In this document: in pieces, positions 17,521 through 26,400 of the stretch
Layout of the letters: the number at the start of each line of letters is the position of its first letter
Numbering within the stretch: position 1 is the stretch's first letter
Assembly: GCA_966211955.1 (NCBI GenBank)
Contig: CBIHOF010000004.1
Span: forward strand, 62,001-126,000
Length of the DNA: 64,000 nt
Direction of reading: 5' to 3'
Source: Albitalea sp966211955
GTDB taxonomy: Bacteria > Pseudomonadota > Gammaproteobacteria > Burkholderiales > Burkholderiaceae_C
Position numbers and translations under genes: made by a program
Notes under the pieces: model-generated
What the model was told of the DNA's origin: nothing
Database searches by the model: none
Seen by the model: the letters and a program-made list of their open reading frames with translations, nothing else

Positions 17521-19461
17521 ATGAAGAAGTTGCAATGGATGGTGGCTATCGTCAGTGCGGTCGCGCTCGGCGGCTGCGGAGGCGGTGGTGGTGATGCCGG
17601 GACTGCCCCTTTCGGAGGCGGCACCACGACCACGGGGACGGGGACGGGGACGGGGACGACCGGCGTTGCGACGAACACGTCAGGTTCGGTGGTCCTGAAC
17701 CTCAGCTCGAACGTCATCAGTTCGTCGGCGCCAGGTACCGTCACGGCGCTGGTGAAGGACGCAACTGGCGCAGCGGTTCCGAACGCAATCGTCACCTTCT
17801 CGCTCTCCAGCGCGATCGCAACCATCAGTCCGTCCAGCGTCCTCACGGACGCCAGCGGGCAGGCATCGACGGTGATTTCGCCCGCCTCGTCGTCGTCGCT
17901 TGGCGCGGCCTACGTCAGCGCTTCGGCGGACACGTCGTCTGGCACGCTCACGACCAAGATCGCGTTCTCGGTTTCGGCCGTCAACGTGACCCTCAATGCG
18001 CTCACCGCTTCGTCGGCTCCGGTGTCCGCTTACGGATCGACCGCCCTCAACTTCGACGTCACCGGCGCCTCGGCTTCGTCGCCAGTCTCGGTGAGTTTCA
18101 ACTCGACCTGTGCTGCCGCAGGCAAGGCGATCATCTCGCCGACGACCATCTCCGTCACATCGTCCAGCGGCTCCGTCACCTACCAGGACAAGGGCTGCAA
18201 CGCATCTGATCGCATCAGCGCCACCATCGTCGGAACCAGCCAGCAGAAGACGCTCGACCTGCTTGTCCAGGCGCCGGCGACACAATCGATCCAGTTCGTG
18301 TCCGCCACCCCCGACACCATCTGCCTGGCAGGCAGTGGCTGCCCGGCCTCGTCCGTCGTGTCGTTCAAGGTCACCGACCAGTTTGGCAACGCGGTTGCCG
18401 GCCAGGCCGTCGACTTCTCTCTCGACATTGCCGGTGTGGCCAACCTGTCCTTCGCCAGTGCCAACACGAATTCCTCGGGGCAGGTCGATGTCTCCGTGCT
18501 GTCCAAGACCATCCCCACCCCAGTTCGCGTCAAAGCGGCGGTGCGTGGGACGACGCTCAGCACCGTGTCCAATCTGCTGGCCATCAACGCGGGTCTTCCC
18601 ACACAGAAGTCAGTGAGTTTCTCCGCCACGGCCTACAACCTCGATGGCATGGACCGCGACGGGCAGACGTCGACCATTCGCATGCAGCTGAACGATCGCT
18701 TCGGCAATCCGGTACCGGACGGGACGGCCGTCAGCTTCGTTGCAGAAGGTGCTGCGGTGATTCCGGCTCGCTGCACCACGGCCGCCGCGGTCTGCAACGT
18801 CACTTTTGTCTCGAGCAATTTCCGTCCAACCAATGGGCGTGTCACTGTGGTCGCGTATGCGCAGGGCGAAGAATCCTTCGATGACCTGGACGGCGACAAT
18901 TTGTACACCCTGGGCGAGGCCTTCGTGGACCTGGGGCAGGTCTACGTCGACAAGAACGAGAACGGGTCGATGGATGCAGGCGAGTACATCGCAGGCAGCG
19001 CCGCCAACGGAACGTGGGATGGCAACACCTATGTGCGCGCTTCTCGCGTGTTCGTCCTGTCCAGCAACAGCCTGAGGCCGCGCCTGTACGACGCGGATGG
19101 GGCGGGCAACTGCTCGAACACGCCGCTCACCTCCTTCGATCTGACGCTGACCGCGGGAGGCACTTGCACCGCGCAGAAGAACTTCTGCGTGCGGGACGGC
19201 AACGCGGCAGCCGACGCCCTGGGCGGCAATCCGGTGCCTGTGGGTACAACGCTGAGCGTTACCACCAAGGCCAAGGATGCAACCGTCGGGGTGACGAACC
19301 AGACGATTGGCGGCAATGTCAATGCTCCGACGACGCACACGCTGACGGCGGCACTGGCCGATTGCTCGAAGGGTGACACGCCGGGGCAGATCGACCTGAC
19401 GATCACCATGCCCAACAGCGGTCCGGTCTACCTCTTCAACGCGATCGGCAACGTCAAGTAG
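17521..19461 (+). CDS. Ig-like (bacterial Big-type) repeat lipoprotein with two calcium-type loops
   Basis: A 646-residue secreted protein with a lipobox ALGGC (Cys about residue 19) followed by Gly-rich and Thr-Gly linkers. The rest consists of Ser/Thr/Val-rich beta-sandwich repeats typical of Big_1/invasin-like domains: VVLNLSSNVISSSAPGTVTA, then similar units starting near residues 260 and 360. EF-hand/dockerin-like loops DLDGDNLYTLGE (455-466) and DKNENGSMDAGE (477-488) are likely calcium sites. It lies 36 bases after pilQ and 4 bases before aroK, so it is probably cotranscribed with the pil-aro genes. No function is established; an outer-membrane or surface structural or adhesive role is inference. 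Confidence 0.85.
   Translation: MKKLQWMVAIVSAVALGGCGGGGGDAGTAPFGGGTTTTGTGTGTGTTGVATNTSGSVVLNLSSNVISSSAPGTVTALVKDATGAAVPNAIVTFSLSSAIATISPSSVLTDASGQASTVISPASSSSLGAAYVSASADTSSGTLTTKIAFSVSAVNVTLNALTASSAPVSAYGSTALNFDVTGASASSPVSVSFNSTCAAAGKAIISPTTISVTSSSGSVTYQDKGCNASDRISATIVGTSQQKTLDLLVQAPATQSIQFVSATPDTICLAGSGCPASSVVSFKVTDQFGNAVAGQAVDFSLDIAGVANLSFASANTNSSGQVDVSVLSKTIPTPVRVKAAVRGTTLSTVSNLLAINAGLPTQKSVSFSATAYNLDGMDRDGQTSTIRMQLNDRFGNPVPDGTAVSFVAEGAAVIPARCTTAAAVCNVTFVSSNFRPTNGRVTVVAYAQGEESFDDLDGDNLYTLGEAFVDLGQVYVDKNENGSMDAGEYIAGSAANGTWDGNTYVRASRVFVLSSNSLRPRLYDADGAGNCSNTPLTSFDLTLTAGGTCTAQKNFCVRDGNAAADALGGNPVPVGTTLSVTTKAKDATVGVTNQTIGGNVNAPTTHTLTAALADCSKGDTPGQIDLTITMPNSGPVYLFNAIGNVK
17635..17658 (+). repeat. 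Four tandem GGGACG hexamers in the Ig-like lipoprotein linker
   Basis: Perfect 6-bp units at 17635, 17641, 17647 and 17653 encode (Gly-Thr)x4 in the linker after the lipobox. Because the unit is two codons, copy-number changes would alter linker length without frameshifting. Confidence 0.85.
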
Positions 19462-19465
19462 CGCA

Positions 19466-20032
19466 GTGGGCAACGCAAGCAAACCCATCGCCATGGTGGG
19501 TTTGCCCGGCGGCGGCAAGTCCACCATTGGCCGTCAGCTGGCCCGGCGCCTGGGGTGGCAATTCGTCGACACTGATGCCGTCATCGAGCAGCAGATCGGC
19601 TGCTCGATCAGGCAGTACTTCGATCAGGTCGGTGAGGCGCGCTTTCGCGACGTCGAGGAAAATGTCATCGATGGCCTGACACTGTCGGGCGAAGCGGTCA
19701 TCGCAACCGGCGGTGGTGCCGTCTTGCGCGAGCAGAATCGGCGCGCACTGAAAGAGCGCTGCACAGTGATTTATTTGCGCTCGACGCCGGAAGAGCTGTA
19801 CAGACGCCTGCGCAACGACACGCAGCGTCCCTTGCTCCAGGTCGACGATCCGCTGGCCAAACTGCGCCAATTGCACGCCGAGCGCCATCCGCTCTATGAC
19901 GTAGTCGCGCACTTTCGCGTGGACACCGGTCGCACCAGTGCAGCCGCGGTCGTCAACACGATCGTGATGCAGCTGGACATGACGAACCTGGCGCATCCCT
20001 TGCCGCCACAAGCCGGGCCAACGTCGTCCTGA
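19466..20032 (+). CDS. aroK: Shikimate kinase
   Basis: Phosphorylates shikimate in the chorismate pathway; 188 residues, cytoplasmic P-loop kinase. Walker A is GLPGGGKSTIG, the shikimate-site Asp-Arg region is DTDAVIEQQIG with FR in GEARFRDVEE, and GGGAVL is the substrate loop. The LID follows in RLRNDTQRPLL. The GTG start lies 4 bases after the Ig-like gene. aroB follows 26 bases later, the common aroK-aroB pair downstream of pilQ. Confidence 0.96.
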   Translation: MGNASKPIAMVGLPGGGKSTIGRQLARRLGWQFVDTDAVIEQQIGCSIRQYFDQVGEARFRDVEENVIDGLTLSGEAVIATGGGAVLREQNRRALKERCTVIYLRSTPEELYRRLRNDTQRPLLQVDDPLAKLRQLHAERHPLYDVVAHFRVDTGRTSAAAVVNTIVMQLDMTNLAHPLPPQAGPTSS

Positions 20033-20058
20033 CCAGTCGCTGCTCGTACACTTCGGGC

Positions 20059-21153
20059 ATGCATCAGCTCAGTGAACAAGTCGAGATTCCGCTTGGGGAT
20101 CGCAGCTACAAGATCGTCATCGGTACGGGCTTGCTGAGCGACGCGCAAGCGTTCGGTGACCTGCCGTCCGCGCGAGACGCCGTCATCGTCAGCAACACCA
20201 CGGTGGCGCCGATCTATGCTTCGCGGCTGAGCGAAACGCTCCAGCAGAGGTACAAGAAAATCCACCTTGTGCAACTGCCTGACGGCGAAAAACACAAGAA
20301 CTGGCAGACGCTCAACCAGATCTTCGACGCCATGCTGGCTGCGGGATGCGATCGCAAGACTCCGGTGATTGCGCTTGGCGGCGGGGTGGTTGGCGACATG
20401 GCCGGTTTTGCCGCAGCCTGCTACATGCGAGGCGTGCCGTTCATCCAGGTCCCAACCACGCTGCTTTCGCAAGTGGACTCGTCCGTGGGCGGCAAGACCG
20501 GCATCAATCATGAGCTCGGCAAGAACATGATTGGTGCGTTCTACCAGCCTCTGCGTGTGGTGGCGGACATCGACACCTTGAGCTCGCTGCCCCCCCGGGA
20601 GTTGTCCGCCGGTCTCGCGGAGGTGATCAAGTACGGCCCGATCGCCGACGATTCGTTCGTGGCGTGGCTCGAGGCAAACATGGATGCGCTTCTTGCGCGT
20701 CAGCCCAAGGCGCTGGCCTTTGCCATCCGTCGCTCGTGCGAGATCAAGGCACAGGTGGTGGGCGCCGACGAGCGTGAAAGTGGCCTGAGAGCCATCCTCA
20801 ATTTCGGGCACACCTTCGGCCATGCCATCGAGACTGGCCTCGGATATGGCCAGTGGTTGCATGGTGAAGCCGTGGGCTGTGGCATGGTCATGGCCCTCGA
20901 GTTGTCGCATCGACTCGGACTCATCGATCGCGCCTATGCCACGCGCGTGACGAGCCTGATCGAACGCGCGCGCCTGCCCATCCGGGGCCCTTCGATTTCC
21001 ACCGAAGACTACCTGCGCATGATGCGCTTGGACAAGAAAGCCGAAGCCGGCGAAATCCGTTTCGTCATCATCGAGCGTCCCGGAGTTGCCGCTCTGCGCA
21101 GCGCGCCCGATGCCATGGTGGCAAGCGTCGTCGAACAATTGACCCAGGCTTGA
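20059..21153 (+). CDS. aroB: 3-dehydroquinate synthase
   Basis: NAD- and metal-dependent conversion of DAHP to 3-dehydroquinate, second step of the shikimate pathway; 364 residues, the normal length. Motifs: GGGVVGDMAGFAA (nucleotide site), QVDSSVGGKTGIN (substrate/metal site), EVIKYGPI, and metal-binding FGHTFGHAIE plus LHGEAVGCGM. Located between aroK and dgt with 7 bases to the next gene. Confidence 0.97.
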   Translation: MHQLSEQVEIPLGDRSYKIVIGTGLLSDAQAFGDLPSARDAVIVSNTTVAPIYASRLSETLQQRYKKIHLVQLPDGEKHKNWQTLNQIFDAMLAAGCDRKTPVIALGGGVVGDMAGFAAACYMRGVPFIQVPTTLLSQVDSSVGGKTGINHELGKNMIGAFYQPLRVVADIDTLSSLPPRELSAGLAEVIKYGPIADDSFVAWLEANMDALLARQPKALAFAIRRSCEIKAQVVGADERESGLRAILNFGHTFGHAIETGLGYGQWLHGEAVGCGMVMALELSHRLGLIDRAYATRVTSLIERARLPIRGPSISTEDYLRMMRLDKKAEAGEIRFVIIERPGVAALRSAPDAMVASVVEQLTQA

Positions 21154-21160
21154 GCGGCCG

Positions 21161-22306
21161 ATGATCGATGCGGCCAGCAATCCCGCCAGGTCTCGCGGGC
21201 GTCGCATCGCGGAGGCTTCCGCGCCCACTCGCAATGAATACCAGCGCGACCGTGATCGCATCGTGCACAGCACGGCGTTCCGGCGCTTGGTCTACAAGAC
21301 GCAGGTCTTCCTCAACCACGAGGGCGATCTCTTCCGCACGCGCCTGACGCACTCCCTGGAAGTGGCACAGATCGCGCGCTCGCTGGCACGCGCGATCGGA
21401 CTTCATGAGGATCTGGTCGAGGCCATATCGCTCGCGCACGACTTGGGTCACACCCCCTTTGGACACGCCGGGCAGGATGCACTGCACGACTGCGTGAAGC
21501 AGGCGAACCCGCAGTCGCAAGGCTTCGAGCACAACCTTCAAAGCCTGCGTGTCGTCGATCGGCTGGAGCACCGCTACCCGTCCTTCGACGGATTGAACCT
21601 CACCTTCGAAACCCGTGAAGGCATCCTCAAGCATTGCTCGAGAATCAACGCACAAAGGCTGGTCGCAAACGACCCGACGGGCATCGGACGCCGATTCCTG
21701 GAAAGAATGCAGCCGAGCCTCGAAGCGCAACTGTGCAACATCGCCGACGAGATCGCCTACAACACGCACGACATCGATGACGGCGTCCGTTCCTCGCTGC
21801 TCGATGTCGACGCGCTGAAGGAAACCGCGCTGTTTGCCCATGTGGCAAGGCAGGTCGACCGCGAGTTCACGGGCTTGCCTCAACGACGATTCCTTTTCGA
21901 GGTGCTGCGACGCATGTTGTCCATGCAGATCTACGACGTCCTCGAATGCACGAACCTCGAACTCGATCGCCTGAAACCTCGAAGCAGCGATGACGTGAGG
22001 AGCATGGAGGCCATCGTCGGATTCACAAAACCGATGCAAGGCCACGTCACTGAACTCAAGCAGTTCCTGAGGGAAAGACTCTATCGGCACCCGCAAGTGG
22101 TCAAGACGACCGAGGACGCCAAGGTCGTGGTCAGGGAACTCTTCGACGCCTATCGCCGAGACCCCGCACTTGCCAACCCGGGCTCTGAACAATCGTCCCT
22201 GGACAACCCCCGCCACATCGCGGACTACATCGCTGGGATGACCGATCGTTTCGCGGTCAAGGAGCACCGGCGGATCAGCGGACGGGACCTGTTCGCAAGC
22301 GCTTGA
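21161..22306 (+). CDS. dgt: Deoxyguanosinetriphosphate triphosphohydrolase-like protein
   Basis: HD-domain dNTPase, 381 residues, of the short (non-enterobacterial) Dgt type that hydrolyses dNTPs to nucleoside and triphosphate. The N-terminal RDRDRIVHSTAFRRL motif is family-specific. HD residues are seen in RLTHSLEVAQIAR, LAHDLGHTPFGHAG and DEIAYNTHDIDDG. It closes the plus-strand pil-aro-dgt run and converges on the TonB-C-like gene 20 bases downstream. Placement after aroB is common in betaproteobacteria. Confidence 0.93.
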   Translation: MIDAASNPARSRGRRIAEASAPTRNEYQRDRDRIVHSTAFRRLVYKTQVFLNHEGDLFRTRLTHSLEVAQIARSLARAIGLHEDLVEAISLAHDLGHTPFGHAGQDALHDCVKQANPQSQGFEHNLQSLRVVDRLEHRYPSFDGLNLTFETREGILKHCSRINAQRLVANDPTGIGRRFLERMQPSLEAQLCNIADEIAYNTHDIDDGVRSSLLDVDALKETALFAHVARQVDREFTGLPQRRFLFEVLRRMLSMQIYDVLECTNLELDRLKPRSSDDVRSMEAIVGFTKPMQGHVTELKQFLRERLYRHPQVVKTTEDAKVVVRELFDAYRRDPALANPGSEQSSLDNPRHIADYIAGMTDRFAVKEHRRISGRDLFASA

Positions 22307-22325
22307 GCGCCCGGCATGTGAGCGC

Positions 22326-22889
22326 TCACGGCGCCACCAGCAATTCGATTCGCCTCACGCTGGCCACGGCTCTGCCGTCCCGCACTGCGGGGGCGAGTGG
22401 CGTGCTGCACACTTGCCGTTCCAAGGTTTCCTTGACGAGGGCCATGAGCGTTTCCGGCTCGGCGGCCTCGACGACGCATCGCACGGCCTGACCGGCGTCG
22501 GATACGAAAACCTGCAACACGGCACGGCGAAGACCGACGCTGTAGAGGCCGGGCGCATCGATGGCCCAGTCCGGAATGGGCTGCGCCTCGTGATCCACCT
22601 CAGAGGTGTCGAAGTACCTCGTCATGGCTGGAGTTGCGGGAGCTTGTACCTGTGTGCCCGAGGGCGGCGAGGCCGCGTCGACTGCCGGGGAGGTATCTGT
22701 CCGAGTGTTGCCTGCTCGCTCATCCGCGGGCACCGGCACCACCTGCATGCTCACGGCAGATGCTGGGGCACCGGGAGGATGGTTGTCGTGAAGCCGGAAG
22801 AGCCAGCCGCCGATCAACGCATGGGCTGCACCTGATGCGAGCGCCAACGCCAGCAGGGCGACCCGTCGCCGGCGCGCGGAGCTCGCCAC
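22326..22889 (-). CDS. Small membrane-anchored protein with TonB-C-like domain, end of minor pilin operon
   Basis: I do not recognise a named gene. It is 187 residues with a basic N-terminus (MASSARRRR), one hydrophobic helix (about residues 10-30), a Pro/Ala/Ser/Thr-rich periplasmic linker, and a C-terminal domain of about 80 residues. The pattern VLQVFVSDAGQAV...ALVKETLERQVCSTPLAPAVRDGRAV resembles the TonB C-terminal domain (strand, helix, then a 'PA...G..V' strand). GTG start. It lies 10 bases after pilE on the same strand and is likely cotranscribed. It could be an energy-transducer relative or a pilus accessory protein; neither is shown. Confidence 0.7.
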   Translation of the reverse strand: MASSARRRRVALLALALASGAAHALIGGWLFRLHDNHPPGAPASAVSMQVVPVPADERAGNTRTDTSPAVDAASPPSGTQVQAPATPAMTRYFDTSEVDHEAQPIPDWAIDAPGLYSVGLRRAVLQVFVSDAGQAVRCVVEAAEPETLMALVKETLERQVCSTPLAPAVRDGRAVASVRRIELLVAP

Positions 22890-22899
22890 GTCGTGCCTG

Positions 22900-23385
22900 C
22901 TACTTCCAGCAGGTGCTCAGTGCCGCATCGGCGCTCGAATACTTGGACGTGCTGTAGTTGGCGACGTTGGGTGCTGCGAGCTGGGTGATGGAGTAGTCCC
23001 CGCAGGTATCACTGGCCATCGAGCCGGTTCGAGTGGCGGTGATGGTGTAGGTGGTCTGGGTCAGGTTCGACAACGCGATGTTGTACATCGCCGTTCCCGG
23101 CAGGCGGGGCGACTGCTTGAACCGGTTGTTGAACATGTCGTCCACCGCCACGTTGGCCGTGTTCTTGTCGTACCGGTTGTTCTCGGCGTAGAAGCGTTCC
23201 ATCCATTGGGTCGCCTCGAGGACGATCGCCTTCGCCTCTGCCCGCCGTCCTTTCGCGATCTGGCTGGTGTAGGCCGGGAAGGCCACCGCGGCAAGGATGG
23301 CGACGATGGCCACCGTGATCATCAACTCGATCAGCGTGAAGCCGCGGTGGCCGGCCCTGGCCTCCTGTTGCAGGTATCGCTTCAT
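22900..23385 (-). CDS. pilE: Type IV pilin-like protein PilE (minor pilin)
   Basis: Class IVa prepilin, 161 residues: leader MKRYLQQEARAGHRG, then the processed N-terminus FTLIELMITVAIVAILAAVAFPAY with Glu5, and the ALPxY-like end of the alpha1 helix. The C-terminal D-region has a Cys pair (SDTCGDY and STCWK) that can form the pilin disulfide. It is the sixth gene of the minor-pilin operon after pilY1, so it is more likely the PilE-type minor pilin than the major subunit. A longer in-frame start inside pilY1 is unlikely. Confidence 0.92.
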   Translation of the reverse strand: MKRYLQQEARAGHRGFTLIELMITVAIVAILAAVAFPAYTSQIAKGRRAEAKAIVLEATQWMERFYAENNRYDKNTANVAVDDMFNNRFKQSPRLPGTAMYNIALSNLTQTTYTITATRTGSMASDTCGDYSITQLAAPNVANYSTSKYSSADAALSTCWK

Positions 23386-23432
23386 GGCAGTCTTTCGTAC
23401 GGCCCTCGACCCGAGGGCCTTTCCTTGTCGAA

Positions 23433-26400
23433 TCACTTGGTCTTGAGACCGGGGATCTCGCGCCAGTAGACGCGGCCGTTGGTGTTTGCCGACTTGATGC
23501 TCAGGTCTTCCTTGTCGCCCACGACACGTACGCAGTTGACCTTGCCGCTTGCGCAGCTGCCGTCCGTGCTGGTCGCGGTGCCATCGGAACTCTTCACGCC
23601 GGTGCCGATGCTGTCGGACGTGAGGCGCACCTTCTGGTCATCGAGGCCGATGGACGCGGTGGGGTAGTGCACCTTGATGGTCTTGCCCGACGCATCGGTC
23701 TCGTCCACCGTGGTGCCATCGCCCAGCAGGCCATCGTCACGCGGCATGCCCGTGACGGCATCCAGCGCGGTCAGGCGGGCCTGAACGTCCGGATAGCAGT
23801 CCGCGGGATCGCCGACCTTCTTGTCAGCCGGCGGCGACACCGACACCACGATGATCTGGCCGGCGGCGACCGCGAGGTTGCTCACCGACGACTCGGAGGT
23901 CACGTTGAACGGCAATGACCAGCCGAACTTCGTGGACCAATCGATCGCGTTGCCCTTCACATAACGGTTGGTGATGCTGGTGCCGATCATGTTGAGCGTG
24001 CGCGGTTCGAGTTGCGCCGTGGTCATCGGCAACTTGGAGGCAAGCGTTGCCGCGGTCATCGAGGCGAAGGCCGGTGCGTCCCACACGCCAAAGATTCCGT
24101 CGGACCGGCTGGTGCTCGGGAAGTCGCCAGTGTCGAACGCCTTGCCGGTGGCGAAGGTCAGAATCACGCCGCCCATCGGGTGGAAGCGGAATTCCATCGC
24201 CGCGGAGATGGGCAGGGCTCTCGAGCTCGAATCGGTCGCCTTGAACAGCGGCAGCGGCTTGGATGCGGCATCCCGGTAGGCGACCTTCCACTTGGTGGCG
24301 TCCGTGTCCGACACGTCGAACTTCCAAACATTGCCCTTGAGGTCGCCTGCGTAGATGACGTCGGCGATGCCATCGTTGTTCGTGTCGACCCACACCGGTT
24401 GCGACAGGCCGTTTCCGGTGCCGGTGTCGACGGTGATCTTGACGTACCTGCCAGTCCAGCTGCCGCTGCTCGGTCCGTCCGCAAACAGGATGTAGAGCAC
24501 GGCCTTGCCGCTGGGGCTCGCCATGCCGTTGCCGAACATCACGCCGAACTTGCCGTTGTTCATCGGCGCGACCTGGCCGGCCTGGCCGCTGAAAACGCTC
24601 ATGGTCGGTTCGGACACGATGTAGCCAAGGTCGTTGACGTTGTCATCGTCCGTCGGCAGGAACTGCCATTTGAATGTGCCGGAGGCGTTCGATTCGGCGC
24701 TGAACACCGTCGGGTCGGTCACGTTGAGCGCGAACACGCCCTTGCCGCCGCGGCCCAGCGACGAAAACAGGTAGGTGGACCAACTTCCGCTGACCTTCAC
24801 GTCAGCCGTGAACGGGGAACCATCCACCATGGCCTGCACCTTCGGGCCGTCAGGGCTGGCCCAGTTGGGCAGCTTGCTGAAAAGCGGGTCCGGGATGTAG
24901 GACATCATGGGGGTGCCGTTGGTAGCGTTGAACCCATGGAGCATGCCGTCGTCGGACCCGACCCAAAGGACGCTGGTGCGCGTCTTGTAGGTGCTGACGA
25001 AGCTCGAGTAGCCGTCCAGGATGGCATGAACACCGTCCGGGAAGTAGTTGGCAGCGGGGCGCGATTCCACCGTGGGGTTGGAACTCACCACCGCGCCCAT
25101 CACCGACGTGACGGCACGCTGGCGGAACAGGCTCTTGTCGGTGGTGTCGCCGCGAACCCACTTCAGCAGCGCCTTGCCGAAGTCATCCGTGCCGGTGCCC
25201 TTGAGCAGGCCCTGGTGCGTGCTGTCCAGGCTGTCCCAGGTGAAGGCCACGCCGGTGGTGCCCTGGTTGGTGATCACGGCACGCGAGACCGCCGACGTCG
25301 TGGTCAGCAAGGCGCTGGCGGACCAGTCCGGCGTGCTGTTGAAGAAGCCGGTGGTCGCGTCGACCTTGAACGCCGCCAGTTCGCCATGGCCGTCACCCAC
25401 GTCGAACTTCGCCACGTACTTGTAGTCGTTGGCGCGCAACTGGCTCGATGCGATGGCGGGCGAGGTGTTGGACGAGTTGACGATGTCCTGGAAGACCTCG
25501 AGCAAGGACTTCTCCAGCAAGTCAGGACGACGGGCGAGGAAGTAGTTGTCGGGGTTGCCGTCGCAAGGCACCGAGGTGTCCACGCAGCTGCTGCCGCTGG
25601 TGCCCTTGCGGTCCCACTGGTCATAGCGGGTCGGGTAGAACAAGTCGCCCTTGCCGGCGGCGTAGTCATCCTTCGTGTACTTGAAGCCGCCGTACTTGGC
25701 CATCATCCACAGCGGTTCCTTGATCAGCGCATCCGTCGCACCGGACATGTCATAGGTGAGCGACGTCTCGCCGGTGTAGTACTTGGTGCCGATCTGCACG
25801 CACATCTTGTTGCAGCTGCTGGAGCTGGTGGAACCCGTGGCGAGCGAAACGTCGATGCCTGTCTCGGTCGAGTTGTAGCTGTTGATCGAACTGTGGTAGT
25901 GGGCGCCGTCCTTGGCTGAATCCTTGGTGCCAAGGATGGTGTAGCCGAAAGCGTACGCGCTTCCCGAGCCGGTGTCGGCCTCGATGGTCTGGGTATAGAC
26001 CGTCAGCTTCGGCGCCGTATCGGTTCCGCTCACTTGCCAGCGGATCGTGCCGAGCATGTCCTGGTCCTGGTCTTCGCCGAGCATGCTGTGCTGCCACAGC
26101 ACAAGGGCGGCGCCCGACTTGCCGTCGTCGCTGCGGCTGACGATCTTGAAGTCCACCATGTTGCCCGGGAGGGCCGGGGGGGTGCTCGGGATGGTCGGTG
26201 GATGTAGGTAGTCGAGCGACGCCGGCGTGATGTAGACGTACTGGCCCGTCTTGCCCGGGACCGGAACCTGAATGGTCGCCATGCCGCCGGACATCGACAC
26301 CGAATAGTTGCGCACCGTGAGCTTGTTGAACGGTGCGTCCTTAGGCACCTTGGTCGCGTCGGCGGTCAGGTCGGTCCGAACCGGCATGACGTTGGCGAAA

